64,000 nt of DNA from Sclerotiophoma versabilis (GCA_012274445.1 JAAROD010000007.1:770850-834849); one strand, 5' to 3'. Counted from the stretch's first letter, positions 1-10,681 are shown. Numbers and translations are program-made. The notes: a model not told the origin generated them from the sequence alone.

Positions 1-123
1 GAGGCCGAGCTGATCCTGCTTGTGGGCTATGAGAAGGGGCTTCTTGATACCCCGCCCCTCGCCGTCGAGGGAATGGCCGGAGCCTTGCCATCCTTGTTTG
101 CGCAGATATGCTTCTGCATTCAT
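1..123 (-). CDS. G-patch domain protein, Tma23-like (N-terminal 41 residues)
   Basis: Reading the minus strand from the ATG at 123 gives 41 uninterrupted codons to the window edge, so only the N-terminus is present. The start reads M-N-A-E-A-Y-L-R-K-Q-G-W, followed by the G-S-G-H-S-L-D-G-E-G-R-G-I-K-K-P-L run and I-A-H-K-Q-D-Q-L-G-L. The pattern Y-L-x-x-x-G-W, G-x-G-x-x-L, then K-K-P and H-K-x-D-x-x-G-L is the N-terminal G-patch of the yeast Tma23 family, nucleolar proteins linked to ribosome biogenesis. The rest, usually a lysine-rich tail, lies outside. The overlapping plus-strand reading at 22-210 is a shadow. Family assignment is from motif recognition; it could be another small G-patch protein. 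Confidence 0.75.
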   Translation of the reverse strand, partial: MNAEAYLRKQGWQGSGHSLDGEGRGIKKPLLIAHKQDQLGL

Positions 124-772
124 CGTTGCCTGGTTGTTCTGCGAGTGTTGATGGCTGTAACGGTCGTACTTTCCTTCCTCGAACTTTTTTGTGGGGAGGT
201 CTTGGCGTAAAGGTGGGGCTGGCGGGACCCTGAACAACGAACCATTCCCGCACCACTCCCCGGCCGGAAGCCTGAATTTCCCCAGAGGATATTTCAGTCT
301 CGCGAACTCATGGAGAGCCTAAAGCTACCCGTAGAGATTTGTATACGGCGCACTTTTGTGTGGAAGGCTGACGTGCACATGCTCGCACTAACCACATTAG
401 AGGCAAGAACCATTTTGTCGTTTGATATCCGTCCTCATCCTAGGAGGATTGTGTTGACTTTGCTCCGCCGTGAATAGCCTCGAAGACACACAGTACTGGT
501 CACAATCTGGGTATTTGCGATGAGAAGGAGTCTTCTGTACCCACCCTTGCCGCCCCTACTGCTGTCTGCTTCGTGGCTCCTTTCACTTGCATCATGATGC
601 CCTTCCTCAAGGGCGCACGTCGCTCTTCCTTCACTTTCACTTCACGCACAGCAACGGACTTGATGCAGGCTTTTCTCTCTCTTTCCTGCTCGCCCATCTT
701 CGTCCACTTTGTACCACCCCCCGCCTGGCACTTGCAACCGCCTTCATCATCGGTTTTACCCTGACAGCCATC
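124..772. promoter_or_regulatory. Divergent intergenic region between the G-patch gene and the phosphoesterase gene
   Basis: Leftward (G-patch) and rightward (phosphoesterase) genes diverge from this 649-bp region, so it should hold both promoters. Pyrimidine-rich tracts occur at about 590-720, typical of fungal core promoters. No convincing TATA box or further gene was seen. Confidence 0.4.
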
Positions 773-2222
773 ATGAAGTTCGAAAAGCTCGTGTGGCTCG
801 CAGCGTTAACAGCAAGCGCCTCTCCGCTGCTTCAGTTTGGTCAAGGCTCGGCGTTCGACGACCCTGGTCTTCGGTTTGGAGTCGACAAGAAGTTCTCGAT
901 CACTGTTTTCAGCGACTTGCACTTCGGCGAACGTAAGCTTTTGCTAACGATGCGCATTGCGAACTGTACTGAGTCTCTCCAGCAGCATGGAATGGACCAG
1001 GCAAGGGACCGGATGCCGACTGGAAGACCCTTGGTGTCATGAACTCTGTCTTGAACAACGAGCAATCGAACCTGGTCGTCCTAAACGGTGACCTCACATC
1101 CTGCGAGTTCGTTGCACCAGAGAGTGTGACTGCCCTCATCAATCAAATCACCGCGCCACTTGTCGATCGCAACATGCCATTTGCCGCCACCTTTGGCAAT
1201 CACGACATGTCCAAGACTTGCAGCACTCGCACCATGTCCGAGCACATGTGGAACGATGTCAAGGGCAAGAATGGAAAAAAACTTTCCTTCACTACATCCT
1301 CGGTCTCTGGTCTTTACGAAAATATTGGCACAAGCAACTATTACATTCCCGTCTATGCTTCCAGTGGTGGTGGCAACCCTCAGCTGTCCCTCATACTATA
1401 CTTCTTTGACAGCAAGGGTGGACGCGACTTTCAGAAGGTCGATGCCAACGGCAAGGATGTGCCCGTGGATAAGTGGGTAGATGATAAAGTCAGTCCACAG
1501 CTCTGAAGACCTCTAGTCTCCGTAATGGTGCATGCGTCTCCTTCTATACTTCCTAACACGCTCACTGTTACAACGCGACTTGTTGCTGACTTGTTCATTA
1601 GGTAACATCTTGGTTCCGTCTTACTAGCGACGCCATTCATCAACAAGAAGGCCGTGCGATTCCCAGCCTGGCCTTCGTCCACATCCCGCCACATTCCACG
1701 CGAGCCTATCAGGACACAGGTCCCGATCCCGCCACTGCCCCAGGTATCAGCGAAGAACTGATCAATTACCAAGGCGACGTTTGCGACAGGGATAATAATT
1801 GCAACTACTCTGGTGCTGATACGTCCTTCATGAAAGCCCTTGTTGAGACCGAAGGGCTCATGGCCGTCTTCTCTGGTCACGATCATGGTGTAGAGTAAGT
1901 AATTGCCTTTGTCTCATGATACTATGTACTGATACCTCTCAGCTGGTGCATGAGGTGGTCCAAGGATCTGCCTAACAACTCACCTGCGAATGGCAACGGT
2001 CTCAATCTCTGCTTCAATCGTCATTCGGGTTACGGCGGCTATTCAGACTGGGCTCGTGGAGGCAGACAGATCATGGTGGAGGAAGCCAAACTCGGTGAAA
2101 ATGTGCTTGAGACGTGGATCAGGCTCGAAGGCGGCAGTGTGTCTGGTCGGGTGACCTTGAACTCCACCTATGGGACGGATCATTACCCCACTGTTGCTAA
2201 GTTCAAGAGCCCGGGCTCGTAG
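773..2222 (+). CDS. Secreted calcineurin-like metallophosphoesterase (Dcr2-like)
   Basis: Four exons join in frame to give 412 residues: 773-932, 983-1488, 1602-1894 and 1943-2222. The introns (933-982, 1489-1601, 1895-1942) have GT/AG ends. The ATG at 773 is chosen over an upstream in-frame ATG because it opens a signal peptide (MKFEKLVWLAALTASASPLL). The metallophosphatase motif series is complete: S-D-L-H (Asp48, His50), N-G-D (89-90), G-N-H-D (125-128) and G-H-D-H-G (about 314-318). These residues hold a two-metal centre that hydrolyses phosphate esters. This family in fungi includes Dcr2-like and other extracellular or vacuolar phosphoesterases; the substrate cannot be read from sequence. 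Ending the second exon at 1488 is required, because reading on meets a stop after S-P-Q-L. Confidence 0.88.
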
Positions 2223-3112
2223 AGCAAACCCGAGAAGGCCTCAAAGCTTGTGGATATGATCAGGGCTGGGTATGTAAAGCTTGCAGAGCTGGCCTCAACA
2301 TACGTCAAGAATGATGCCATCGAGTAGGAGTGAAGTGGGGCGCTGTATACGATGACTACCTCCAGCGTAGGCATTGCGGTAGAACCTGTCCAAGCTTGGC
2401 AGAGCCTTTTCTGCGATTCTATTCTATGGTACCTACACATACGAAACGCATAGTTGTTTGAAGGCAGTGCTGCAGTTGTGACCGCAAAGGCCTCCTAGCC
2501 CATAGAAACGAATCGACCTACCCGCATACAACGGTGGCAGGTGGTCACCACAGTTACACACGCTAAGACGCTCGCACTCACGTTAATCTCCGTCAAGGCC
2601 TCGACGATATCCCGTCGTAAAGGTGCCTGAAATGTGGAGCCAATGACAACAAGCGCAGCCTTTCGGCCCGCGCCGGCGCCTCAAAAGCTTCTTAGCATGG
2701 GAAGCCTTACAGCGGACCACCGTCCTGTTTTTAGAACTCTACTTGCCACTCTGGGGTCTTTTGTCAATCGATATCACACCATGTTAGGACTATAACAATT
2801 CAAACGATGTGAACTCTGACGAAGATAGCTTAACGACTTCGGTGAAGCTTTCTCATACAGCCTGGATTACGCCCAGCGCCCCCACAATAACACGAACAAC
2901 CTACACAAAGGTGGTATGATGTTGCAAACCTGAAGTGGGGAAAGGCCACCAACGCTACTTCAAGTTATGACAGCTAGCCCAAGCTGCGGTAATCGACAGT
3001 TGAACTAGCATCTATGGCCACTTCTTCCGTCGCCGATAAAGCCGCAGACGATTCCTAGTTGTGTCTTGCAATTCAACCATCCACTCTCTTCACCTTCAAG
3101 TTGATCACAGAT
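2223..3112. promoter_or_regulatory. Intergenic region and GH10 gene promoter
   Basis: No coding sequence was recognised. GGCTAG hexamers lie on the minus strand at 2495-2500 and 2974-2979 and resemble degenerate xylanase-regulator (XlnR/Xyr1) sites. GTGGGG at 2935-2940 fits the carbon-repressor CreA/Cre1 consensus. All three are short and could be chance. Confidence 0.25.
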
Positions 3113-4194
3113 ATGAAGGTATCCTACCTCCTTGCTGCACCCCTTCTTGCTTCGGCCTCGCCTTTACTGGCTGAGCGCCAAGCTGACCGCAGCGTCGATA
3201 AACTTCTGAAGGGCGTTGGAAAGTTGTATTTTGGTGCTGCCACAGAAGAGGCCAAGCTTGCGGAGGGCAAGACGAGAGCCATTGCTGAGAACAACTTCGG
3301 ACAAGTCACGAACGAGTACCTCATGAAATGGGATCAAACGGAACCCAACCGAGGCCAGTTCAATCTGGACCCTGCCGACCAGCTTGTACAGTGGGCAATC
3401 TCCAAACAGAAGAGCATTCGTGGCCATACCCTGGTGTGGGGTGAGGAAAGGGTTGGCGCAGTGCCTGGCTGGGTGAAGGCTATCACGGACAGGGCCGAGC
3501 TTACCAGCGTCATTCAGAACCACATCAAGACTGTCATGGTTGGTCCCAATGGATCGTGGAAGGGCAAGATCAGATCGTGGGATGTTGTTAACGAAGCCAT
3601 CGACGATAACGGAGATCTCAAGGATACACACTTCTTGCGGGTGTTGGGCGAGGATTACATCCGTATCGCATTCCGTGCTGCGCGCGAAGCAGACCCCTCT
3701 GCTAAATTGTACATCAACGATTACAATCTGGAGAGCAACACTTTTGGCCAGCATATAGGCATGCTGAGGTATGTCAAGAAGTGGATTGATGAGGGTATTC
3801 CTATTGATGGTATCGGTTCGCAAACGCACATTAAGGCAGCTGGTAAGGCTTCCCATCCTCATTTACTAGAAACGTGCTGACTCGACACACAGGCGGTGCC
3901 GATGGTCTCGAGACAGCTTTGCGAGAGCTGGCCACCATTCCCGTTAAAGACCCCACGAAGAGGCCCGAGGTTGCCATCACCGAACTCGATGTCGTTGGAT
4001 CAGATCCTCCTACATACTGGAAAGCCGTCCAGGCTTGCTACCACGTTCCCACTTGTGTTGGCGTAACGACTTGGGAAGTCCGCGATGAGCCTACAGCTGA
4101 TGATCCTACGCCGAACAAAGCTTTGTTCAAGGAGAACTATGACCCTAAGGACGCCTATTATCAGATCGCCGACGAGTTGAAGCTTCTACAATAG
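3113..4194 (+). CDS. Secreted GH10 glycoside hydrolase (endo-1,4-beta-xylanase-like), divergent active site
   Basis: Two exons (3113-3842, 3893-4194) around a 50-bp intron encode 343 residues. The ATG at 3113 starts a signal peptide (MKVSYLLAAPLLASASPLLA). A single GH10 barrel follows with no carbohydrate-binding module. The acid/base Glu is in W-D-V-V-N-E-A (Glu161) and the nucleophile in I-T-E-L-D-V (Glu274). G-S-Q-T-H-I and L-Y-I-N-D-Y-N are also GH10 hallmarks. The family cleaves xylan backbones in plant cell walls. Several usual sugar-contact residues differ: the E-N-x-M-K-W motif reads E-Y-L-M-K-W, H-T-L-V-W-H reads H-T-L-V-W-G, and the C-terminal active-site Trp after V-R-D is absent (R-D-E-P-T-A-D-D). 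Retaining catalysis is expected, but specificity may not be that of a standard xylanase. Confidence 0.9.
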
Positions 4195-5445
4195 TCCACT
4201 TGAAATGACAATCGATAGCTGCCCAAAGCAGAACAACAACAGGAAGAGTTCTATTGTTTTATTGCATACATTGGAACTTTGAAACCTGAAAAGCCCTAGT
4301 ACAATATTTACATGATACATTGCAATAGGATCTCTCGGAAGGACAATAGTGCTAGGTGTCTGAACCTAGTAATAACTTTAAGAAGCAGCGGGTGGCAATC
4401 ACTAACCCTTAAGGCCTTTTCAATCACGATCTGGAGAAACCATCCCTTTGCTCGAGTAACGAAAAAGATATTCGGCTTCAGGGTCTTTAAACGATCTTGC
4501 ATGCCGCGCGCTGTTGTGAACATGAACTGTATCACCAATCGTGCCGCATGAGGGTCTAGATTAATGCTGAGATAGAACGCTAGAACAAGGAGACATGTAC
4601 ATACTCCTGTTCAAGTCCCTATGTCTACAATATCTGCAGCTGATCTTCCGACCCATTGTATAATTCCAACTGGATAATAACTCCATAAGAACGACAGTTT
4701 ACTCGCTGCTTGCGAAAGACCTAATATATTCTTAGAATACTCACAAACATTTTGTACGACCAACGTTAAGTGCCATGTCTTATATATGTTATTGCATAGT
4801 GTTGTAAGCCAGATAATATGTCTCTGTCTTCTATGGATCAACCAATAAAGCATCAAGAAGCCGTAGGCGCAGAGTTGTGTTACATCCCGAACTTACACCA
4901 ACCTTAACCCTTACATTAAATTAGGTTGCCCAAGATACATTCCACTATTTGTAACGCCTTTCTTTTCGCCAGCGTACAATTCTAATGCGCATTCTTTTAC
5001 GTCGAAGAAGACTCTATACCTGAGCTGGGAGTTTCTCCAAAGTGTTAGTTGCTAGACTTGTCCGGAAACGCAGTTGTATTTTTGAGCCCCTACGTTCCCC
5101 TTAGATAACATCGGGGGTGGCACTTTATACAAACGAAATACTTCTCCCGATTTAGCCAGTTCTTGCAGAGCGTAGAAGGTGCCATGAATATTTTCAGTGG
5201 TCTTGCGTGAGTACAAAATAGAGCGCAATTTGCGTAACCTTGGTAAACCAGACAAGGTGTAGGGTTACAAATCTAACCTTTTTTAGTGCTTAGCTACTTT
5301 TCTGCAGTATTGGTTGGTCTTACAACAAATGCATTCCAGCTTCTAGGTATCTCGAATGTGTAAAAGCGCTATATAAACGTGAAGTCTTCATTGTGTGAAC
5401 CTTTTCTCTACCAAATATCCCGACTTGGCTTGTGATCTTTTCAAG
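4195..5445. promoter_or_regulatory. Intergenic region with TATA box before the repeat-protein gene
   Basis: About 1.25 kb without a recognisable gene. A clear TATATAAA lies at 5370-5377, about 70 nt upstream of the ATG at 5446, and probably sets the start of the downstream secreted-protein gene. The open stretches in 4300-5260 have no family features. Confidence 0.4.
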
Positions 5446-6687
5446 ATGACACCAACGTTTGTAACTCTTCTGTTTTCGGTGCTCCTCGTAGGATGTCAAT
5501 GCATTCCAATGCCTGATCCTCAAGGAGGATACTACTCTACAACCGCCAAGAGTCGTCCTACTGCTTCCACAGACTCTCAGAACAAGGATCTGGGCATTAG
5601 TGCTCAGCAAGTATACAATCAACACGTCAAAATCTACCCTGTTGCAGGTGTTGAAAGAGGACATAAATGGAACCGGAGGCAGGACTTATTTGACCCAGCT
5701 GGTTTTGATTTACCAGTATTCGATCCACAGCCAGAATTTGAGCCACTTCCAGAATTCGATCCACTGCCAGAATTTGAGCCACTTCCAGACTTCGATCCAC
5801 AGCCAGAGTTTCAGCCACTTCCAGAGTTCGATCCACTTCCAGAGTTCGATCCACTTCCAGAGTTCGATTCACTACCAGAATTCGATCCATCATTTATCGA
5901 ACCACCAGATTCCGAGCCATCGATTGTCGACCAACCAGGATTCGAGCCTTCAGTTATTGACTCATCAGAGTTTGATCCAGTAATATTCGATCCAGAAATT
6001 GATACACCAATAGTCGATTTACAAGCGGTTGATACACCAGCAGTAGATATACCAGCAGTCGAGCTATCAATGCCTAATCCACCAGTAGTTGATATACCGA
6101 TAGTCGATACACCGGTAGTCGACTCACCCATAGTTGATTCACCAGCAGCTGATCCACCAGCAGCTGATCCACCAGTGGTAGATACACCAGCAACTGACCC
6201 ACCTGCAACCGACCCACCAGCGGTAGATACACCAGCGGTAGATACACCAGCGGTAGATACACCACCAACAGTCGATACACCAGCAGTCGATACACCAGTG
6301 GTAGATACACCAGCGGTAGATACACCAGTACTCAGTCCAGGCGCAGAAGGGTCAAGTCCAACCATACAACCACCAGGCAGGCAACCTCCAGTCAGGCAAC
6401 CTCCAGTCAGGCAACCTCCAGTCAGGCAACCTCCAGTCAGGCAACCTCCAGTCAGGCAACCTCCAGTCCAGCCCGTCGCAGCAAGTCCACCTCCAGCAAG
6501 CCCCGCTCCAGCAAACCCACTTCCAGTCCAGCCTGTCCCAGCAAGCCCGGTGTTACCAGACCCAGCATTACTCAGCTCAGCGCCATATATTCTACAGCAG
6601 ATCCAGCTCCTTCAAATCCAATTCCAGCAGATGCAGCTGCAGTTAAATGAGTTGCGCCAAAAGCAACTAGACATGGTGCAGCATTAA
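5446..6687 (+). CDS. Secreted low-complexity tandem-repeat protein (candidate wall protein or effector)
   Basis: A single-exon gene of 413 codons. The ATG at 5446 is preferred over an in-frame ATG at 5395 because it directly opens a signal peptide (hydrophobic residues about 4-18, then C-Q-C-I-P). A dibasic R-R at residues 77-78 is a possible Kex2 site that would leave an N-terminal Gln. Three repeat blocks follow: acidic/hydrophobic E-F-D-P-L-P units (about 86-165), V-D-T-P-A units (about 185-300), and six R-Q-P-P-V units. A Pro/Ser/Ala linker leads to a Gln/Leu-rich amphipathic tail with heptad-like spacing (I-Q-L-L-Q-I-Q-F-Q-Q-M). No enzyme domain is visible. The family is not recognised. 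Roles in the wall, adhesion or host interaction are inference from secretion and repeat structure. Confidence 0.75.
   Translation: MTPTFVTLLFSVLLVGCQCIPMPDPQGGYYSTTAKSRPTASTDSQNKDLGISAQQVYNQHVKIYPVAGVERGHKWNRRQDLFDPAGFDLPVFDPQPEFEPLPEFDPLPEFEPLPDFDPQPEFQPLPEFDPLPEFDPLPEFDSLPEFDPSFIEPPDSEPSIVDQPGFEPSVIDSSEFDPVIFDPEIDTPIVDLQAVDTPAVDIPAVELSMPNPPVVDIPIVDTPVVDSPIVDSPAADPPAADPPVVDTPATDPPATDPPAVDTPAVDTPAVDTPPTVDTPAVDTPVVDTPAVDTPVLSPGAEGSSPTIQPPGRQPPVRQPPVRQPPVRQPPVRQPPVRQPPVQPVAASPPPASPAPANPLPVQPVPASPVLPDPALLSSAPYILQQIQLLQIQFQQMQLQLNELRQKQLDMVQH
6376..6465 (+). repeat. 15-bp coding minisatellite (six units)
   Basis: One variant unit (ggcaggcaacctcca) is followed by five identical units of gtcaggcaacctcca in frame, encoding R-Q-P-P-V repeats. 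Perfect tandem units inside a gene suggest length changes between strains. Confidence 0.9.
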
Positions 6688-7023
6688 CGAAAAAACATTT
6701 GTTATAAAGTTAATGTTCTGCGTTCTTTTAGTTAGGGTTTAGATACAACAGCTATTGGGCAATACAAGTCAAGATATAGTAAAGGTTCGTCGAAGTAAGC
6801 TTTTATCTAAGTTGTGTAAGGATACAGATAATAAGCTCTAGAGTTCTGTTAGTTGAATTGGTTCTAAAAGGTTCAATACTAGTTATTTCTCACATTACTT
6901 GACTCCAGGATTGTATTGGCTAACCTTCTAATATTTAGAGCTTTTTGGAAAGATGGCCTATAATTAATTTGAGTTTCTATTTCCATTGTGGCTAAAATTT
7001 CTAGTAGAAAACACAGTTTAGAT
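6688..7023. other. Intergenic region between converging genes
   Basis: An AT-rich 336-bp stretch between the ends of the repeat-protein gene (+) and the lysyl-tRNA synthetase gene (-). It should hold both 3' ends; no gene seen. Confidence 0.4.
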
Positions 7024-8994
7024 CTACTTAGACTTTGTGCCTTCCGTTTGCATGGAACCCACGTCTGTAATCGTAGAAGCCTTTGGGTTTGCTTGTACAA
7101 CTTCGTCCTTCATGAAAAGAAATGCAAGGACTTCTTTGATGCTGTAATGGTTTGTCAGAAGCATTACCATGCGGTCGATGCCCATACCCCAGCCTCCTGT
7201 GGGCGGAAGGCCATATTCCATGGCAGTTAAGAAACCTTCGTCAGGTACTTGTACCTCGTCATCGCCCTGTGCCTTCTGTCTTGCTTGTTCCTCAAAACAC
7301 AAACGCTGGTCGAAGGGATCATTGAGCTCAGTGTAGGCATTCACGATCTCCTGTTTGCAGACGAATGCTTCGAACCTTTCGCACAGACCAGGCTTCGAAC
7401 GATGACTCTTAGCGAGTGGCGACATCATTTGTGGATGTTGCATGATGAATGTCGGGTTGATACATCTTTCTTCGATACATTCTCCAACCAGTCTATCCAA
7501 CATACGGGCATTTGTAAGTGGAGGAGGGCATTCCACATTGATCTTAGCAAGCATACGCTGTAAGAAATCATGCGTAGCTTCAGTGTGCATCTCTTTACCA
7601 GGTGGAAACTTCTCGCCACAAGCTTCCTCCAAAGCTGGGATCATCTCGACTCGCTTCCAAGGTCGGCTCCAGTCCACATTGTAAGTTTCGCTGTGCTGAG
7701 TAGTGAATGTAGTCTGGAGAGTTCCGCATATGGCCTGCACCATGCCTTCCACTAAGGTTTCTGTGCGTTCCATAACATCATAGACGTCTGCGAAAGCCTC
7801 GTAATACTCGCACAAGGTGAATTCCGGATTGTGAGTTAAGTCAATACCCTCGTTACGGAACTGTCGGCCAAGTTCGTACACCTTATGAATGCCACCTACG
7901 ACGAGCTGTTTGAGCGGCAGCTCGGTTGCGATACGCAGCGCCAGATTCATACCGAGGTCATTGTGGTAAGTATAGAATGGCTTAGCTGTAGCCCCACCGG
8001 GGTTTTTGAGAAGAATTGGAGTTTCAATTTCGTAAAAACCGGCGTCGTTGAAGTAATCGCGGATGTATCGAACGATCTTGGCACGCGTTATAAAAGTGTT
8101 GACTGTACTCCTATTCATGATCAAGTCGAGATGACGATTCCGGTAACGTTCTTCGCGATCCTTGAAGCCGTAGTGCTCAGATGGAATCTGGTGCAGACAT
8201 GGCGCGAGGAGAGTGATTGAGTGCGCAAAGGTTGACAATTCACCAGGGTTATCAGTACGCTTGGGAGAAGTACGGCAGGGAAAGCCAGTGACACCGATAA
8301 TATCCCCACGGCGTAAGATATCGTGGTGCTCAGCAAAAGGAGTACTGCCGGTGTGGGCAGCATTGGTAGCCATAATTTGTACCTCGGCGCCGTCAACCGC
8401 GACCTCGTAGAAACGAAGATTCTTGCCCGAGGTACGGATGTTGTAGATACGACATCCGACACTGATAGAATGTCCGTCAGCTGTCTCGCCCTTCTTGAGG
8501 TGGCCAAAGTCTTTCTTGAAGTTGCGCAAGTCGTATGTAACGTGAAATTTGTGTGGATAAGGATTTGGGGATTGGGTTTCTTTCATCCGTTTGACCCGCT
8601 GCGAGCGGATCGCAAAGTACTGGTTAGCACTGAGTTCTCCCTCTTCCGCCGGTTCCTCCGCTCTTTTTTTGGCATCTGAAGGCGTCTGGCGGTTGCTCTC
8701 GCTCTCTGCCTTTAACCTCTCTCGTTCACGTTGCTTCTGCCTTTTCTTCAACTCATTCTTGCTGACGAATTCGCCCGTCTCTTGATCCAGAAAAGATCCA
8801 GAGACGCTACCATCCATCTTACTTCCAGCCGCTTTGGGATCATTAACTTGCTGAGTAACATCCCCTAGGGCTGCCTTGGCTGCACTTGCTACATGCTGCT
8901 CGGACATTGTGGATCGGCTACTGAGGTAAGGTGTTGAGAACGAGCGAATCGACAATCGTGCAGTAGCAGTGGACCGCCAAAGGGCTAGCAGCAT
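7024..8994 (-). CDS. Lysyl-tRNA synthetase, class II, possibly dual-targeted
   Basis: An uninterrupted 656-codon frame. Residues 1-29 are rich in Arg, Ser and Leu and lack acidic residues, like a mitochondrial leader; a second Met at residue 30 (M-S-E-Q-H-V) would start a cytosolic form. A charged lysine-rich helix follows (about 75-115), then the OB-fold anticodon-binding domain (S-V-G-C-R-I-Y-N-I-R region). The class II catalytic core has motif 1 (near F-Y-E-I-E-T-P), motif 2 (G-R-Q-F-R-N-E-G-I-D-L-T-H-N-P-E-F-T), the C-I-N-P-T-F and P-L-A-K segments, and motif 3 (P-T-G-G-W-G-M-G-I-D-R). It charges tRNA-Lys with lysine using ATP. Some otherwise conserved positions differ, for example L-R-I-A-T-E-L-P-L-K before motif 2. 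It may be the sole housekeeping enzyme or a second, divergent copy. Confidence 0.93.
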   Translation of the reverse strand: MLLALWRSTATARLSIRSFSTPYLSSRSTMSEQHVASAAKAALGDVTQQVNDPKAAGSKMDGSVSGSFLDQETGEFVSKNELKKRQKQRERERLKAESESNRQTPSDAKKRAEEPAEEGELSANQYFAIRSQRVKRMKETQSPNPYPHKFHVTYDLRNFKKDFGHLKKGETADGHSISVGCRIYNIRTSGKNLRFYEVAVDGAEVQIMATNAAHTGSTPFAEHHDILRRGDIIGVTGFPCRTSPKRTDNPGELSTFAHSITLLAPCLHQIPSEHYGFKDREERYRNRHLDLIMNRSTVNTFITRAKIVRYIRDYFNDAGFYEIETPILLKNPGGATAKPFYTYHNDLGMNLALRIATELPLKQLVVGGIHKVYELGRQFRNEGIDLTHNPEFTLCEYYEAFADVYDVMERTETLVEGMVQAICGTLQTTFTTQHSETYNVDWSRPWKRVEMIPALEEACGEKFPPGKEMHTEATHDFLQRMLAKINVECPPPLTNARMLDRLVGECIEERCINPTFIMQHPQMMSPLAKSHRSKPGLCERFEAFVCKQEIVNAYTELNDPFDQRLCFEEQARQKAQGDDEVQVPDEGFLTAMEYGLPPTGGWGMGIDRMVMLLTNHYSIKEVLAFLFMKDEVVQANPKASTITDVGSMQTEGTKSK

Positions 8995-10207
8995 AAAATC
9001 ACGTTTGAGCGGTAAGGGAGAATGGCAGCAAAGCAGATGGAAGATATACTGGCACTTGCCAAGCCCTTACGCGATGAGTCAAGCAAAGAACATGTGATGT
9101 TGTCGGCCAGGGCTTTCCGAAAGATTGCCTAAGCAGCAAGGATCAGCCTAATAGCAAGAAAAGAGGAGTTGCCACAAAACTTGTGTCTCTTGTCAGCAGC
9201 GGGCGGCGGTTGAGTGATGTATCCGGCGTTGTTCCTTCTCAAACCCCATCGTGCGGGCTTGCTGCTCGATAGAGCTAGTCCAGTCACACAGGAACACTTT
9301 TCCCGCCCCACGTTCTCGTTACCCAAGATCCATCGCGTCGGCTTCATCGCTTGATGCAGCTACCGGTAGTCCAACTGCGCTGATGCGCCTCTCCCACCCC
9401 GCCGCCGGGCCGTCACGCTCACGAGATCAACTTCACACCGGAATCTAAGACATATCAAACAGTTCAAGAGATCACCTCGATCTTGCAGTGTCTGGTTTGG
9501 CCTTAGACCCCCACGCAGAAAAGGCTGTTTCTGGGGCTTATGCCGAGGCCATAGTGACGAATACGCCATTTCGATACCTAACTGCCACTTTGCCCTGTCA
9601 AACGCAATCCTTTTCACTGTAACATTGCTTAGTTGAGTGTCCATAATTTTCCTTCACAGCTTAAGATGGATAGGACGGATGCAGCGTTCGGGGTAGATGC
9701 AGTAAAGGATGCAATGAACGGAAAGGTCAGACGGAATCCTTCCAGGCCAAATTAGAGTGGGATCTTGTGAAATTTTCCAAGAAAGTGACTAATTGTTTTA
9801 GCCCACGACGGTGGTCTCCATCTAAAAACCAAGCTATTGCGCCTATGTAGTGATTCATGGTACCACGACCATCAATCTATTACAATGACAAAAGATGACA
9901 CGGTATCCGGTATCGACGATAAATTTTCGCTAGATTGGAACACTTCCATAGATCAGGAAACTGTTCTTACCAATGAAGCCCGCCTACCATCACACCCCAA
10001 AAAACTAGGGAGGGAGCCATTTCCCCCAGGTCGTATCTCATTTCCTGTAACGAGGCAAAGATTAAGATCTGTCATCTCCATGAAAGACTTCGGCAACTAT
10101 CTGCCGCACCGGGGCTCCAATAAGCCGTGGAACTAAAACAAGATTATGAGTGTATGTCTGTTAAGGTTGGACAGATATGAATATTTACTAAAACCTGCTT
10201 TACTTAG
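8995..10207. other. Intergenic region, no gene recognised
   Basis: The first few hundred bases should carry the lysyl-tRNA synthetase promoter. An open stretch at 9837-10136 (+, 99 codons) shows no family features and may be a decayed upstream part of the ankyrin relic that follows, or chance. Confidence 0.35.
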
Positions 10208-10681
10208 GATCTTGGGAAAGCTACTCCTCGTAGCTGTGATACAGAAAACAAAGGAAAGAACGCTTTCCTCCTGGCGGTATAACGAGTCCAGGGTAACCTT
10301 ATGTCAATCCTCCTGCCAGTATTTAATGACCTAGATTCGCCAAATTCACTAGGACGAACAGCGATACACGTTGCAGGAAAAGGTGGACACGTCGACATTG
10401 TGTTAATACTTCTCGAGGAACGTCGTCGATCAAATCGCCATCAGAACCTGGTGGCCAATCTCAATGCTCAGGAAGGCGAAGGTCGGTCAGCTCTTCACCT
10501 TCCCATTGAAGGAAATTGTTCTTCAACAATTGAGGTACTAGTGCAAAAGCCTAACGTAGACCTAGAGTTGAAGGACGACACGGGGCTGACTCCATTACAT
10601 CAATCAATTCTTGCTGATCACGAAGAAATAGTAAAACTTCTGATCGCAAGCGGCGCAGACCTGGATGTCAAGATCGGATAG
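10208..10681 (+). pseudogene. Ankyrin-repeat gene relic
   Basis: A single frame reads through three to four ankyrin-type units: G-K-N-A-F-L-L-A-V, L-G-R-T-A-I-H-V-A-G-K-G-G-H-V-D-I-V, G-R-S-A-L-H-L-P-I-E-G-N, and D-T-G-L-T-P-L-H-Q-S-I-L-A-D-H-E-E-I-V-K. The frame is broken by TAA at 10280-10282, inside the first unit, and ends at 10679-10681. No start or N-terminal domain is visible, so this is a truncated piece of a larger protein, perhaps one of the NACHT/ankyrin proteins common in ascomycetes. An intact 126-codon stretch remains from the ATG at 10301, but it begins mid-repeat. Confidence 0.7.

Noticed and set aside
22..210. Plus-strand 62-codon open stretch
   Set aside because: It is antisense to the G-patch N-terminus, which has a clear family pattern.
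5811..6365. 184-codon minus-strand open stretch in the repeat gene
   Set aside because: A mirror of the codon-level repeats of the plus-strand gene (antisense Val/Ser/Thr/Gly repeats), with no start context or signal peptide.
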